Positions 1 to 6,435 of a DNA stretch of 10,957 bases are shown here, piece after piece. How positions within the stretch are numbered: position 1 is the first letter of the stretch; each line of letters starts with the position of its first letter. The translations under genes and the position numbers were made by a program. The notes below the pieces were generated by a model that worked only from the letters and a program-made list of their open reading frames with translations, ran no database searches and was not told where the DNA came from. Source of the DNA: Alphaproteobacteria bacterium (GTDB taxonomy: Bacteria > Pseudomonadota > Alphaproteobacteria > Micropepsales > Micropepsaceae); NCBI GenBank assembly GCA_025935155.1, contig JAICVV010000039.1:1-10957 (forward strand), in the 5' to 3' direction.

Positions 1-28
1 CTTCCAGTGTGCGGTAAGGCTTGTGCAT
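1..28 (-). CDS. Start of a probable LON substrate-binding-domain protein (partial)
   Basis: Only the first nine codons and one base of the next are inside the window, reading MHKPYRTLE. The ATG (28..26 on the minus strand) lies 4 nt beyond the TAA stop of the thioredoxin-TPR gene, so the two are likely co-transcribed and translationally close. In many alphaproteobacteria the gene after the YbbN/CnoX-like thioredoxin encodes a roughly 220-aa protein with an N-terminal LON substrate-binding domain, and such proteins often open with a similar YRxLEDLP-like stretch. The assignment therefore rests on neighbourhood and a very short N-terminus. The missing part would decide it. Confidence 0.45.
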
Positions 29-32
29 GGCG

Positions 33-986
33 TTACGCGAACAGAATCGAAGAAAGCCTGCGCCGCGCGTCGATGGTGCGAGGATCGGTTGGTCCCATCG
101 CCTCAAACAACGTGACGAGATGTTTGCGCGCGGCCTGATCGTTCCAGTTGCGATCCCGGCGTACGATGTCCAACAGCGTGTCCAGCGCGCCGGTGCGATC
201 GCCTTTGGCATCCAGCGCCAGCGCCAGGTCGTACCGCGCCTGATGATCGTTGGGATTGGTGTCCAGCCTGGCGCGTAGCTCTGCGGTGTCGCCCGCCTGC
301 GCTGCCTGCTCGCGCAGCTTCACTTCGGCCTCTACCGCGCGGATGGCTTCGTCTTCCGCGCCATCGGGGCGCACCAGCTGCAGCGTTTTGCGCGCGCGCT
401 CCACATCGCCGCTCTTCAGATAGCAACGCGCCAAGCCGGCAGCGGCTTTGGGATGCCCGGGCTCATCCTGCAACGCCTGCGCGTACCCCTGCGCCGCGGT
501 GGCGAGATCGCCCGATGCATAGGCGCCCTCGGCCACCGCCAGAGTGTCGTCAGCGGCGCTCACGCCGGCCGAGCCGCCGGTCAGCTGCTGCACGAAGGCG
601 CGCAGCTGCGATTCCGGAATGGCGCCCATGAAACCATCCACCGGCTGCCCATTGCGGAAAGCGTACACGGTAGGGATGGACTGGATGCGCAGCTGCTGCG
701 CGATCTCCTGATTTTCGTCGATGTTGATTTTGACCAGGCGCACCGCACCCTTGGCCTCGTTCACCACCTTTTCGAGAAGCGGCCCGAGCTGCTTGCACGG
801 CCCGCACCACGGCGCCCAGAAATCGACAATGACGGGTTTCTCGCGCGAGGCTTCCAGCACATCGGCGGCGAAGGTTTCGATGCCGCTGTCTTTGATATTG
901 GGGCCGCTTGTGCCGGCGCCCGGCTGGACGGGGCCATTGCCGCCGGAGCGCGAGAGCGGCCTGCCGCTGGGGCCGATAATCGCCAT
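33..986 (-). CDS. cnoX: Thioredoxin-TPR chaperedoxin, CnoX/YbbN-like
   Basis: A 317-aa cytosolic protein with no signal peptide. Residues about 35-135 form a thioredoxin fold with the full active site W60-C61-G62-P63-C64 and the cis-proline loop SIPT at P105. Residues about 145-317 are alpha-helical TPR-like repeats, visible as A/L/Y-rich helices such as AEGAYASGDLATAAQGYAQA. This architecture and length match YbbN/CnoX, a holdase that protects substrates and hands them to GroEL/ES or DnaK. E. coli CnoX lacks the complete CxxC. This protein keeps it, so it is predicted to be redox-active as well, as reported for the Caulobacter protein. The first 30 residues are Gly/Pro/Ser-rich and probably disordered. 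The ATG at 986 has AGGA 7 nt upstream. The gene runs into the LON-domain gene 4 nt after its stop. Confidence 0.9.
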   Translation of the reverse strand: MAIIGPSGRPLSRSGGNGPVQPGAGTSGPNIKDSGIETFAADVLEASREKPVIVDFWAPWCGPCKQLGPLLEKVVNEAKGAVRLVKINIDENQEIAQQLRIQSIPTVYAFRNGQPVDGFMGAIPESQLRAFVQQLTGGSAGVSAADDTLAVAEGAYASGDLATAAQGYAQALQDEPGHPKAAAGLARCYLKSGDVERARKTLQLVRPDGAEDEAIRAVEAEVKLREQAAQAGDTAELRARLDTNPNDHQARYDLALALDAKGDRTGALDTLLDIVRRDRNWNDQAARKHLVTLFEAMGPTDPRTIDARRRLSSILFA

Positions 987-1081
987 GAGAAATCCTGTTC
1001 GCTATGGCCCCAAAGATAGGTCGTTTGAGGCGCAAAAAAAAAGCCCCGGAACTCTAGCAAATCACACCAGCGGCCGCGCTG

Positions 1082-1582
1082 CTACCCTCGTTCCGGCAAC
1101 TCGACTGTTGCTGGCCCATGGCCGGTGGCGCGGATGAACATGAGCAGATCGCCGGGGGAGATCGCGGTGGTGCGATCGTTCCGCAGCGGGTGAAAATTCA
1201 GTGGATCGAGCGCCAGCATTCCAGAATCCAGCACCACGCGCACGTGGCCTTCGGTGTCATTGAGCAACGAGAAAGGTGTAACCGAGCCGGGCGGCACACC
1301 AAGCACTTCCATCAGCATCTCCGCCGAGCCGAACGAGAAGCGCGCCGCCCCAAGTTGTCTGGCAAGCGCGTTCAGATCGATGCGCAGGCTTTCGCGCGCC
1401 ACCACCAGCCACAAACGATCCTTGCGATCTTTCAGGAACAGGTTCTTGGTGTGGCCACCAGGAATATGCGCGCATGCTGCCTGCGATTCCTCCACGGTGA
1501 ACACCGGCGGATGCGCATAAGTGCGGTGCGCGATGCCGAGCGCATCGAGGCAGTGGAACAGGTCTTTATCGGTTGCAGGCAC
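1082..1582 (-). CDS. Stand-alone prolyl-tRNA editing deacylase (ProXp-ala / PrdX type)
   Basis: A YbaK/INS-superfamily protein of 166 aa that fits the free-standing ProXp-ala group, which hydrolyses Ala wrongly attached to tRNA-Pro in trans. Visible marks are the N-terminal helix region LFHCLDALGI, the segment HPPVFTVEES, the GGHTKNLFLKD motif containing the conserved lysine of the superfamily (K46 here), and the late GSVTPFSLLND and LNFHPLRND segments. The open frame could reach a TTG at 1606, just after an in-frame stop. I chose the GTG at 1582 because GGCGGAG lies 6 nt upstream of it and the family usually begins about eight residues before the LFxxLDxLGI helix. The gene stands alone on the minus strand, divergent from tRNA-Gly. 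PrdX is sometimes annotated as a regulator, but the sequence supports editing. Confidence 0.85.
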   Translation of the reverse strand: MPATDKDLFHCLDALGIAHRTYAHPPVFTVEESQAACAHIPGGHTKNLFLKDRKDRLWLVVARESLRIDLNALARQLGAARFSFGSAEMLMEVLGVPPGSVTPFSLLNDTEGHVRVVLDSGMLALDPLNFHPLRNDRTTAISPGDLLMFIRATGHGPATVELPERG

Positions 1583-1668
1583 AGGGTGCTCCGCCGAGGA
1601 TTCCAACCCGCTTTATGGCAGATTACGGGACCGCGGAACGGCAGGTTTTTTGCGTGAATCCCAGTGAC

Positions 1669-1698
1669 TTGACCCGCCCATCCGGCTTGCGCCATAAC
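1669..1698 (+). promoter_or_regulatory. Candidate sigma70-type promoter for tRNA-Gly
   Basis: TTGACC (1669-1674) and CATAAC (1693-1698) are separated by 18 nt, with the tRNA 5' end 18 nt further on at 1717. The -35 is close to consensus and the -10 shares 4 of 6 bases with TATAAT. Position and strength suit a stable-RNA gene, but this is pattern matching only. Confidence 0.45.
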
Positions 1699-1716
1699 CC
1701 GCCTCCAACTTGGAGC

Positions 1717-1791
1717 GCGGGCGTAGCTCAGGGGTAGAGCATAACCTTGCCAAGGTTAGGGTCGGGCGTTCGATTCGCCTCGCCCGCTCCA
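1717..1791 (+). tRNA. tRNA-Gly, anticodon GCC
   Basis: A complete cloverleaf can be folded by eye. The acceptor stem is GCGGGCG (1717-1723) with CGCCCGC (1781-1787). The D arm is GCTC/GAGC (1726-1729 with 1737-1740). The anticodon stem is TAACC/GGTTA with loop TTGCCAA (1747-1753), giving anticodon GCC at 1749-1751. The T arm is GGGCG/CGCCT with loop TTCGATT and one G-T pair. The discriminator is T1788 and the CCA end is encoded (1789-1791). It decodes GGC and GGU glycine codons. It lies between the divergent ProXp-ala gene and the long gene-free stretch before ald. Confidence 0.97.
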
Positions 1792-2307
1792 TTCCACAAA
1801 ACTCACTACTATCGCGCAAACGAATCGTTAGCGCAGCGCCACCTTATGCGCGGCCGCATTCCTGATCCGATGTCAGCCGCTGCTGGGGACTGCCCCCATA
1901 TTTCGGGGCCGGTTGAGCGCGTTCCCGCTTCGCGCGCGGATGAATCAAAGTAAAAATAAGTTCGTTCCCCACCGGCGAAATGGCCTTACAATCGCGTGGA
2001 TGAAGCGCAATGCCGTTGTCCTATCGCGAAGCATTTCGAGTCGCTTGAGCGCGGCACACGCCATCGTGCGCGTAAGGAGTGCGCAACAATCTTGAGTTCG
2101 ACTGCCTCATCACCCCGCCAACCACAATATGTTGTGCAATGGGGAACGGGAATAGGGGCCCGCCCCTTCGACTTTTTGCAAAATATCGGAACAATTCCGC
2201 GAAGGGGAGGGGTGTGCAATTTCTGCCGGATAAAAACAAACAACTCCCTTTGCCCCCGCCCTGCCAGCGTGTGCTATCCGTCTGGGGGGATCGATAGGGG
2301 GACGCCG
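1792..2307. other. 516-nt gene-free stretch with several short dyads
   Basis: No convincing gene is seen here on either strand. Open frames crossing it have composition unlike the neighbouring proteins and no matching start signals. It probably holds the promoter and leader of the small membrane protein-ald pair. Visible structures are a 14-bp near-palindrome CACAATATGTTGTG (2123-2136); the direct repeat TGTGCAAT at 2133-2140 and 2213-2220; a GC hairpin with stem AGGGG/CCCCT (2154-2167) followed by T5 at 2173-2177; and CGGAA-CAA-TTCCG (2187-2199). I recognise no riboswitch or known small RNA. The 3' part of the tRNA transcript must also end here, but no clear terminator is visible. Confidence 0.5.
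2123..2136. promoter_or_regulatory. Near-palindrome, candidate operator upstream of ald
   Basis: CACAATATGTTGTG is symmetric at 12 of 14 positions and lies about 170 nt upstream of the small ORF that precedes ald. Its half-site partly recurs in TGTGCAAT at 2213-2220. Alanine dehydrogenase genes are often controlled by Lrp/AsnC-type regulators, but no regulator gene is adjacent here, so any assignment to a protein would be a guess. Confidence 0.25.
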
Positions 2308-2523
2308 ATGCTTGCGTTGAAACGGCTGCTGCTCGTTATTTTGGTGCTGGTCATCCCGGCCGGTTTGACAGTTTTGCTCTATTGGGGCACGGGCGCTTTG
2401 CTCGCGGCCACAAATCGGGTAATCGACCCCGAAATCGTCCGGCTGGCTGCGACGGTTGAGTTCGCGGCGTTCTTTTTCGTCGCCGTGCTGGAAGCGAAGG
2501 ACCGCTGGTCCTCCCAATCATAA
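2308..2523 (+). CDS. Small two-helix membrane protein upstream of ald
   Basis: A 71-aa protein I do not recognise. The N-terminus is short and basic (MLALKR), followed by a strongly hydrophobic helix at about residues 6-26, a loop NRVIDPEIVR, a second hydrophobic segment at about 44-62 (VRLAATVEFAAFFFVAVLEA), and a charged, hydrophilic tail KDRWSSQS. Two transmembrane segments with both ends cytoplasmic are likely. The ATG at 2308 is chosen because AGGGGG (2296-2301) sits 6 nt upstream and the longer open frame upstream does not look coding. It ends 12 nt before the ald start, so the two are probably co-transcribed. A link to alanine metabolism or transport is only inferred from this position. 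Confidence 0.65.
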   Translation: MLALKRLLLVILVLVIPAGLTVLLYWGTGALLAATNRVIDPEIVRLAATVEFAAFFFVAVLEAKDRWSSQS

Positions 2524-2535
2524 AGAGGAATTGAG

Positions 2536-3660
2536 ATGCGCATCGGCGTGCCGAAGGAAATCAAGAATCACGAATACCGCGTGGGAATGACGCCCTCCGC
2601 CGTGCGCGAGCTGACCGCCCGCGGGCACGAGGTGTTGGTGGAGACCAAGGCCGGCGACGGCATCGATCTCGGCGACGAGAAGTACACCAAGGTCGGCGCG
2701 CGCATCCTGCCGAACGCGGACGAGGTGTTCGCCAGTGCTGACATGATCGTCAAGGTGAAGGAGCCGCAGCCCGTCGAAATCAAGCGGCTGCGCCCTGGCC
2801 AGGTGCTGTTCACCTATCTCCATCTGGCGCCCGACCCGGAGCAGACCAAGGGCCTCATCGAAAGCGGCGCCATCTGTATCGCCTACGAAACGGTGACGGA
2901 CCGCTTCGGCGGACTGCCGCTGCTGGCGCCCATGAGCGAAGTCGCGGGGCGCATGTCCATTCAGGCCGGCGCTCATTCTTTGGAAAAGGCGCAAGGCGGA
3001 CGCGGCATGCTGCTCGGCGGCGTGCCCGGGGTACCGGCAGCGAAGGTTGTGGTGCTGGGCGGCGGCGTGGTCGGCACCAATGCCGCGCGCATGGCGATGG
3101 GGTTGGAAGCGCATGTGACGATTCTCGATGTGTCGTTGCGGCGCCTGAACGAGCTCGACCTGCAGTTCGGCGCCATGCTCAACACGGTGTTCTCCACCAT
3201 CGATTCCATCGAGGAGCATGTGACGGGCGCCGATCTAGTCATCGGCGGCGTGCTGCTGCCTGGCGCGGCTGCGCCGAAGCTCATCACGAAGAAGATGGTT
3301 GAGCAGATGAAGAAGGGCTCGGTGATCGTCGATGTCGCCATCGACCAGGGCGGCTGCGCCGAGACTTCTCATGCCACCACCCACGCCGATCCCACCTATA
3401 TGGTGGACGGCGTCGTGCATTACGCCGTTGCAAATATGCCGGGAGCGGTGGCGCGCACGTCCACCTTTGCCCTTAACAACGCGACCTTGCCGTTCACCAA
3501 GGCCTTGGCGGATCTCGGCGCGGAAGCGGCGATGAAACGCGATCCGCATTTGCGCGCGGGGCTCAACGTATACAAAGGGACGCTGACCTACGAAGCGGTG
3601 GCGGAAGCGCAAAGCCTCCCGTGGAAGCCCGCGGATGAGGTGCTGAAAATCGCCGCCTGA
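2536..3660 (+). CDS. ald: Alanine dehydrogenase
   Basis: A 374-aa cytosolic enzyme, the usual length, catalysing NAD-dependent interconversion of L-alanine with pyruvate and ammonium. The N-terminal motif [20 protein letters not shown] carries substrate-binding R15. K75 (in VKVKEPQP), H96 (in TYLHLAPD) and D270 (in VDVAIDQGG) occupy the known catalytic and substrate positions. The Rossmann motif GGGVVG at 175-180 with D198 at the end of the second strand fits NAD rather than NADP. The C-terminal [14 protein letters not shown] signature is intact. GAGGA (2525-2529) is 6 nt upstream of the ATG. The gene follows the small membrane protein by 12 nt and is followed by a strong hairpin, so the pair is probably its own unit. 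Nicotinamide nucleotide transhydrogenase alpha subunits are related but longer and differ at these motifs. Confidence 0.97.
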   Translation: MRIGVPKEIKNHEYRVGMTPSAVRELTARGHEVLVETKAGDGIDLGDEKYTKVGARILPNADEVFASADMIVKVKEPQPVEIKRLRPGQVLFTYLHLAPDPEQTKGLIESGAICIAYETVTDRFGGLPLLAPMSEVAGRMSIQAGAHSLEKAQGGRGMLLGGVPGVPAAKVVVLGGGVVGTNAARMAMGLEAHVTILDVSLRRLNELDLQFGAMLNTVFSTIDSIEEHVTGADLVIGGVLLPGAAAPKLITKKMVEQMKKGSVIVDVAIDQGGCAETSHATTHADPTYMVDGVVHYAVANMPGAVARTSTFALNNATLPFTKALADLGAEAAMKRDPHLRAGLNVYKGTLTYEAVAEAQSLPWKPADEVLKIAA

Positions 3661-3670
3661 GCAAGAATGG

Positions 3671-3713
3671 GGAGCGCGGGGTGGAGGCGACAGGCTTTCG
3701 CCTGCCGCGCTCC
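3671..3713 (+). terminator. Strong hairpin 10 nt after ald, possible terminator without a T tract
   Basis: A 9-bp outer stem GGAGCGCGG (3671-3679) pairs with CCGCGCTCC (3705-3713). Directly inside the right half sits a second stem CAGGC/GCCTG (3691-3695 with 3700-3704, loop TTTC), with an 11-nt unpaired left bulge. An alternative inner pairing GGCGA/TCGCC (3686-3690 with 3698-3702) is possible. No run of T follows, so it may be a 3' mRNA-stabilising structure or a weak terminator rather than a classical intrinsic one. Confidence 0.5.
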
Positions 3714-3975
3714 TTGGACCGCAGCGCCGTCGGGGTGGCTCTGCGACCCGAGAATCGCTTAAAAGACTCGCGAAATCAGTGCCTTAACCAATGTTATGAT
3801 TTTGCCGGTTTGGCGCTTTTGTCGCGTGCCAGGCGATTCAATTCGAGCAATTATGACCGCCATCTCGGCAGTAGCCTCCAATGGCGGCACTTTCGCTATT
3901 GTTCGGCTCGCGTACGGTGCGCCACAAATCCGCCGCGACAGGCGGCGAAATGCGACGCGCACACGAGAGGGCGTC
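3714..3975. other. Gap between ald hairpin and the OmpA lipoprotein gene
   Basis: No gene is supported here. Open frames extending the lipoprotein gene upstream lack a start signal and their peptides look non-coding. A TATGAT (3795-3800) resembles a -10 box but has no good -35. A 6-bp hairpin CGCCGC-GACAG-GCGGCG (3931-3947) lies 17 nt before the GAGAGG ribosome binding site of the lipoprotein gene and would be in its leader. Confidence 0.4.
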
Positions 3976-4626
3976 ATGAAGCGGTATTGGATTCTGTCAG
4001 TGGCGCTGCTTGTTCCTGCCTGCGCAGAGCAGCCGCGGCAGGCCTACTACGCGCCGCCTCCGCCGTCGCAGACCGCGGTATCCCGCGCTCAGCCGCGTAC
4101 GGCTTCGCCGGCGGCAGTCCGGCCAGCTGCGCCGGTGAAACTCAAGGTACCGCAGAACGTCCCGAGCGCCGGCCCCTTACGGGCAGCCGCCATTGGCTCC
4201 TACATGGACAATCAGGAGCGCGATCTCCGCGAGCACCTGCGCCCGCTAGGCGTGGGCGTGGCGCGGCCGGGAGACCAGCTGGTCCTCAGCCTGCTCGAAG
4301 AGAAGGTGTTCGATGGCGACGGGGCTGCCTTCACCGCCAACGGCAAGAACGCCGTTGCCGTCATTGCTGTCATTCTCCGGCATTACGACCACACCACCAT
4401 CGAAGTCCGCGCCTTTACCGATGGCGCAACCGCAAAGGACGCCGCCGGTCCGCAGGATAGGGCCCGCGCCGTCGCCAAGGCATTGATTGCGGAAGGCGTG
4501 GCCTCAAATCGGGTGTTCGCCCAAGGCTATGGCGCTACGCGGCGGCAGGTGGCTACAGGAAAGCAGATCACCAGCCCACGGGATCGCCGGGTTGAAATTC
4601 GCATCCGGCCGCAGGCATCCGGATAA
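3976..4626 (+). CDS. OmpA-domain lipoprotein (YiaD-like)
   Basis: A 216-aa envelope protein. Residues 1-16 form a lipoprotein signal ending in a lipobox-like LVPAC with C16 as the acylation site; the proline before A15 is not ideal. Residues 20-65 are a Pro/Ala/Gln-rich linker. Residues about 75-213 fit the OmpA C-terminal peptidoglycan-binding domain: MDNQERDLREHL, then RPGDQLVLSL typical of the YiaD group, the TDG turn with D149 (usually within GHTD), RARAVAKALIAEGV, and the terminal DRRVEIRIRP with R205. D149 and R205 match the two residues that hold the diaminopimelate side chain in OmpA domains. It probably anchors the outer membrane to peptidoglycan. GAGAGG (3965-3970) lies 5 nt before the ATG. 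The usual NRRVE is DRRVE here, a mild change. Confidence 0.85.
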   Translation: MKRYWILSVALLVPACAEQPRQAYYAPPPPSQTAVSRAQPRTASPAAVRPAAPVKLKVPQNVPSAGPLRAAAIGSYMDNQERDLREHLRPLGVGVARPGDQLVLSLLEEKVFDGDGAAFTANGKNAVAVIAVILRHYDHTTIEVRAFTDGATAKDAAGPQDRARAVAKALIAEGVASNRVFAQGYGATRRQVATGKQITSPRDRRVEIRIRPQASG

Positions 4627-4652
4627 GCACCTTACGCGTATTACAGCCCGAG

Positions 4653-4666
4653 GGCGGCGTTCCGCC
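4653..4666. repeat. Short GC hairpin after the OmpA lipoprotein gene
   Basis: GGCGG-CGTT-CCGCC forms a 5-bp stem, and the shifted pairing GCGGC/GCCGC is equally possible. It lies 26 nt after the lipoprotein stop and before the Fur-like box. No T tract follows, so a terminator role is uncertain. Confidence 0.25.
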
Positions 4667-4691
4667 GCGCCGCTGGAATATTCGCTCGCGC

Positions 4692-4708
4692 TTGAGAGTC
4701 GTTCTCAA
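4692..4708. promoter_or_regulatory. Fur-box-like palindrome before the copper-type operon
   Basis: TTGAGA (4692-4697) and TCTCAA (4703-4708) are a perfect 6-bp inverted pair around 5 nt. Read as 7-1-7 it is TGAGAGT-C-GTTCTCA, very close to the TGAGAAT-n-ATTCTCA form of Fur boxes in proteobacteria. It ends 30 nt before the proposed TTG start of the DUF2946-like gene, where an operator overlapping a promoter would sit. The left half TTGAGA could also act as a -35. The site is seen directly; that Fur binds it is inferred. Irr, RirA and Zur boxes of alphaproteobacteria look different. Confidence 0.5.
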
Positions 4709-4738
4709 TTAGAGTGAGTTAAAGTAGGGGTCACGGGT

Positions 4739-5110
4739 TTGCGCCGATTGCGTTCCGCCGCGGTCTATCTCGCGCTTATCGCGCTCATGATGCGCGCGCT
4801 CGTGCCCGTTGGCTGGATGCCCAGCGCAGCCACCGCTGCCGATTTGGCCCTCGTTCCCTGTCCGATGATGGACGGCATGCACGGCATGTTGCAAAGGACG
4901 GCCGAGCCGCAACATCCCGCCAAGCGCCAGGTGCCACCTTCGCACGAAGGTTCCATTTGCCCGTTTGCGACCGTAGCGCAGCCGGTTGGCGCGCTTGAGC
5001 CGCACCAGATTGAAACTGCTCGACCGCAGTTTGCATTGTTCTCGCACGCTGGATCGAATCCACTGGCGAATTGGGATCACGTTCCGCGAGCCCCGCCGCC
5101 CCTCGCCTAA
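4739..5110 (+). CDS. DUF2946-like small exported protein with Cys/Met/His motif
   Basis: A 123-aa protein with an N-terminal hydrophobic segment after RRLR (about residues 7-25), followed by ALVPVGWMP, an arrangement typical of DUF2946 proteins. Two CP motifs follow: C41-P in VPCPMMDGMHGM and C74-P-F in GSICPFA, with Met and His clustered around the first. These resemble soft-metal ligands, and DUF2946 genes often accompany copper or TonB loci, but the function of the family is unknown. The TTG start is chosen because an in-frame stop (4715-4717) excludes anything further upstream, no ATG or GTG lies between, and AGGGG (4726-4730) is 8 nt before it. The Fur-like box lies directly upstream and the beta-barrel gene follows after 79 nt. 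It heads the likely copper operon. Confidence 0.7.
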   Translation: MRRLRSAAVYLALIALMMRALVPVGWMPSAATAADLALVPCPMMDGMHGMLQRTAEPQHPAKRQVPPSHEGSICPFATVAQPVGALEPHQIETARPQFALFSHAGSNPLANWDHVPRAPPPLA

Positions 5111-5189
5111 CCAACCATAATCGGAAAAGCCCATGTTTGCGGGCGCGCTGTATTGCGCACGCTGTCCACCTCCTATGTGAGGCAACACC

Positions 5190-6086
5190 ATGTACAATTC
5201 CGCTTTGCGCTTCGGCGCAGCACTGGTCGTCGGTGCAATCTTGATACCGGGTGCCACCAGCGCGCACGGCGTCATCGGCCCACGATTTTTCCCCGCGACA
5301 ATTGCAACTGACGATCCGTTCGCCGCCGATGAGCTGGCTCTCCCAACGATTTCCATCTTCAGACATCGCGACGGCGGATTGACCGAAACAGAGGTGGAAT
5401 ATTCGATGGAGTATTCCAAGAGCATCTTCCCGGGCTTCGCGCTCTCGTTCGGGGGCGATTACGTGCACGCCAAGCCGAATGATGAGCCGTCGTCATCGGG
5501 TTTCGATAATGTGGAACTCACGCCAATTTTGGAGGTCGCGCGCAGCGAGGAACACGAGTTTATAGCGTCTCTGGCGTTCTCGTGGGAGATTGGTGGCACC
5601 GGCTCGCGGAGTATCGGAGCGGAGAGTGCATCGAGTTATACGCCGAAGATTCAGTTTGGGAAGGGATTCGGCGACCTGTCCGACAACATGGATTGGCTGC
5701 GGCCCTTTGCGATCACCGGCACAGTTGGATACGGGATTCCGGGCCGGGGTGACGATCCGCACACCGTGGAATGGGGCGGCGCTATCGAATACAGTCTCCG
5801 CTATCTTCAGAACAACGTGCGCGACGCTGGGCTCGGTCCTGTTCTGTCCCAGGTTACGCCCGTTATGGAATTCAGCCTGACTTCGCCGCTTGACCGCAAC
5901 GGTGGAGGCACGACCGGAACACTCAATCCGGGACTAATCTGGTCGGGGCAATTCATACAGCTCGGAGTAGAAGCGATTGTCCCCGTCAATCGCGCGAGCG
6001 GAAGCAATTTGGGCGTGCTCGCCCAGTTGCATTTCTACATCGATGATATTTTTCCCCATTCGCTAGGGACGCCGATCTTCAAATGA
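5190..6086 (+). CDS. Predicted outer-membrane beta-barrel of the copper locus
   Basis: A 298-aa exported protein with no confident named family. Residues 1-25 are a signal peptide with probable cleavage after ATSA, leaving H26 as the first residue. The mature part opens HGVIGPRFFPATIATDDPFAADE. The rest alternates polar and hydrophobic residues with many aromatic-ended strands (VEYSMEYSKSIFPGFALSFGGDYV, HEFIASLAFSWEIGG, VLAQLHFYIDDIF) as expected of a transmembrane beta-barrel, broadly like MetA-type or transporter-like porins. GAGG (5179-5182) is 7 nt before the ATG. Its stop overlaps the copC start as ATGA, so translation is probably coupled. A role in moving or sensing copper at the outer membrane follows only from the linkage with copC and copD. 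Confidence 0.7.
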   Translation: MYNSALRFGAALVVGAILIPGATSAHGVIGPRFFPATIATDDPFAADELALPTISIFRHRDGGLTETEVEYSMEYSKSIFPGFALSFGGDYVHAKPNDEPSSSGFDNVELTPILEVARSEEHEFIASLAFSWEIGGTGSRSIGAESASSYTPKIQFGKGFGDLSDNMDWLRPFAITGTVGYGIPGRGDDPHTVEWGGAIEYSLRYLQNNVRDAGLGPVLSQVTPVMEFSLTSPLDRNGGGTTGTLNPGLIWSGQFIQLGVEAIVPVNRASGSNLGVLAQLHFYIDDIFPHSLGTPIFK

Positions 6087-6433
6087 ACCGGACAACTCTG
6101 TTTGCTCTGTTATTTGCGGTGGCATGGCCAGCCGCCGCTTCGGCGCACGCAATGCTTCAACACGCAGAACCGTCTGCGGGCGCTGCTGTGCGGGCATCCC
6201 CGCCAGAGGTGCGCCTTGAGTTCAGCGAGGAACTGGAGCCCTCATTCAGCGGCGCCGTCATTACGGACGATAAGGGGCGCCCAGCCGCAGCCGGTGCGGC
6301 GGCCATCTCTGGCACGACGATAACCGTGAAATTGAATGGTCTCCATGCCGGCGGATATCGCGTTCAGTGGCACGCCGTGTCGACCGACACGCACCGGACC
6401 GAAGGCGCCTATTCGTTCACGGTCGGACCCTGA
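6083..6433 (+). CDS. copC: Periplasmic copper-binding protein CopC
   Basis: A 116-aa precursor of the CopC/YobA family, of usual length. The signal peptide is residues 1-21, with cleavage predicted after AASA so that H22 becomes the N-terminus. In CopC the N-terminal amine and His1 form a histidine-brace type Cu(II) site with a C-terminal Asp and His. Here HAMLQHAEPSAGA opens the mature protein, and D102 and H104 in VSTDTHRTEGAYSFTV supply the matching ligands. The Met-rich Cu(I) loop of plasmid-borne PcoC/CopC is absent, so it looks like a Cu(II)-only type. It overlaps the barrel gene (ATGA) and is followed 2 nt later by copD. CopC is thought to deliver copper to CopD for import, or to buffer periplasmic copper. 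Confidence 0.93.
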   Translation: MNRTTLFALLFAVAWPAAASAHAMLQHAEPSAGAAVRASPPEVRLEFSEELEPSFSGAVITDDKGRPAAAGAAAISGTTITVKLNGLHAGGYRVQWHAVSTDTHRTEGAYSFTVGP

Positions 6434-6435
6434 CG

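Noticed and set aside
453..1019. Plus-strand open frame of 188 codons opposite the chaperedoxin gene
   Set aside because: Antisense shadow of a protein with intact thioredoxin and TPR motifs; no recognisable domain or start signal.
1034..1081. Run of nine A (1034-1042), a T tract on the minus strand, plus hairpin CAGCG-GCCG-CGCTG (1068-1081) as terminator of the deacylase gene
   Set aside because: The stem and the T tract are about 25 nt apart, and the GC bases just before the tract have no pairing partner, so it does not form a standard intrinsic terminator.
2154..2177. AGGGG-CCCG-CCCCT hairpin with T5 as a terminator for the tRNA transcript
   Set aside because: The stem is only 5-6 bp and the T run starts 5 nt after it, more than 360 nt from the tRNA end. 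Listed only as one of the dyads of the region.
2181..2240. Glycine riboswitch before ald, suggested by a CCGCGAAGGGG-like string
   Set aside because: The conserved core strings and stem order of the glycine aptamer are not present on inspection.
1996..2307. Upstream extension of the small membrane protein frame
   Set aside because: The added 104 residues look non-coding, have no SD, and the ATG at 2308 has a strong SD and gives a natural membrane-protein N-terminus.
2518..3219. Long minus-strand open frame of 233 codons opposite ald
   Set aside because: It is the antisense shadow of a fully convincing ald gene, with His/Arg-rich composition typical of reversed GC-rich codons and no SD.
3681..4460. 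259-codon open frame overlapping the OmpA lipoprotein in another frame
   Set aside because: Arg/Ser/Ala-rich product without domains, and it overlaps a lipoprotein gene with a clear signal peptide, SD and OmpA motifs.
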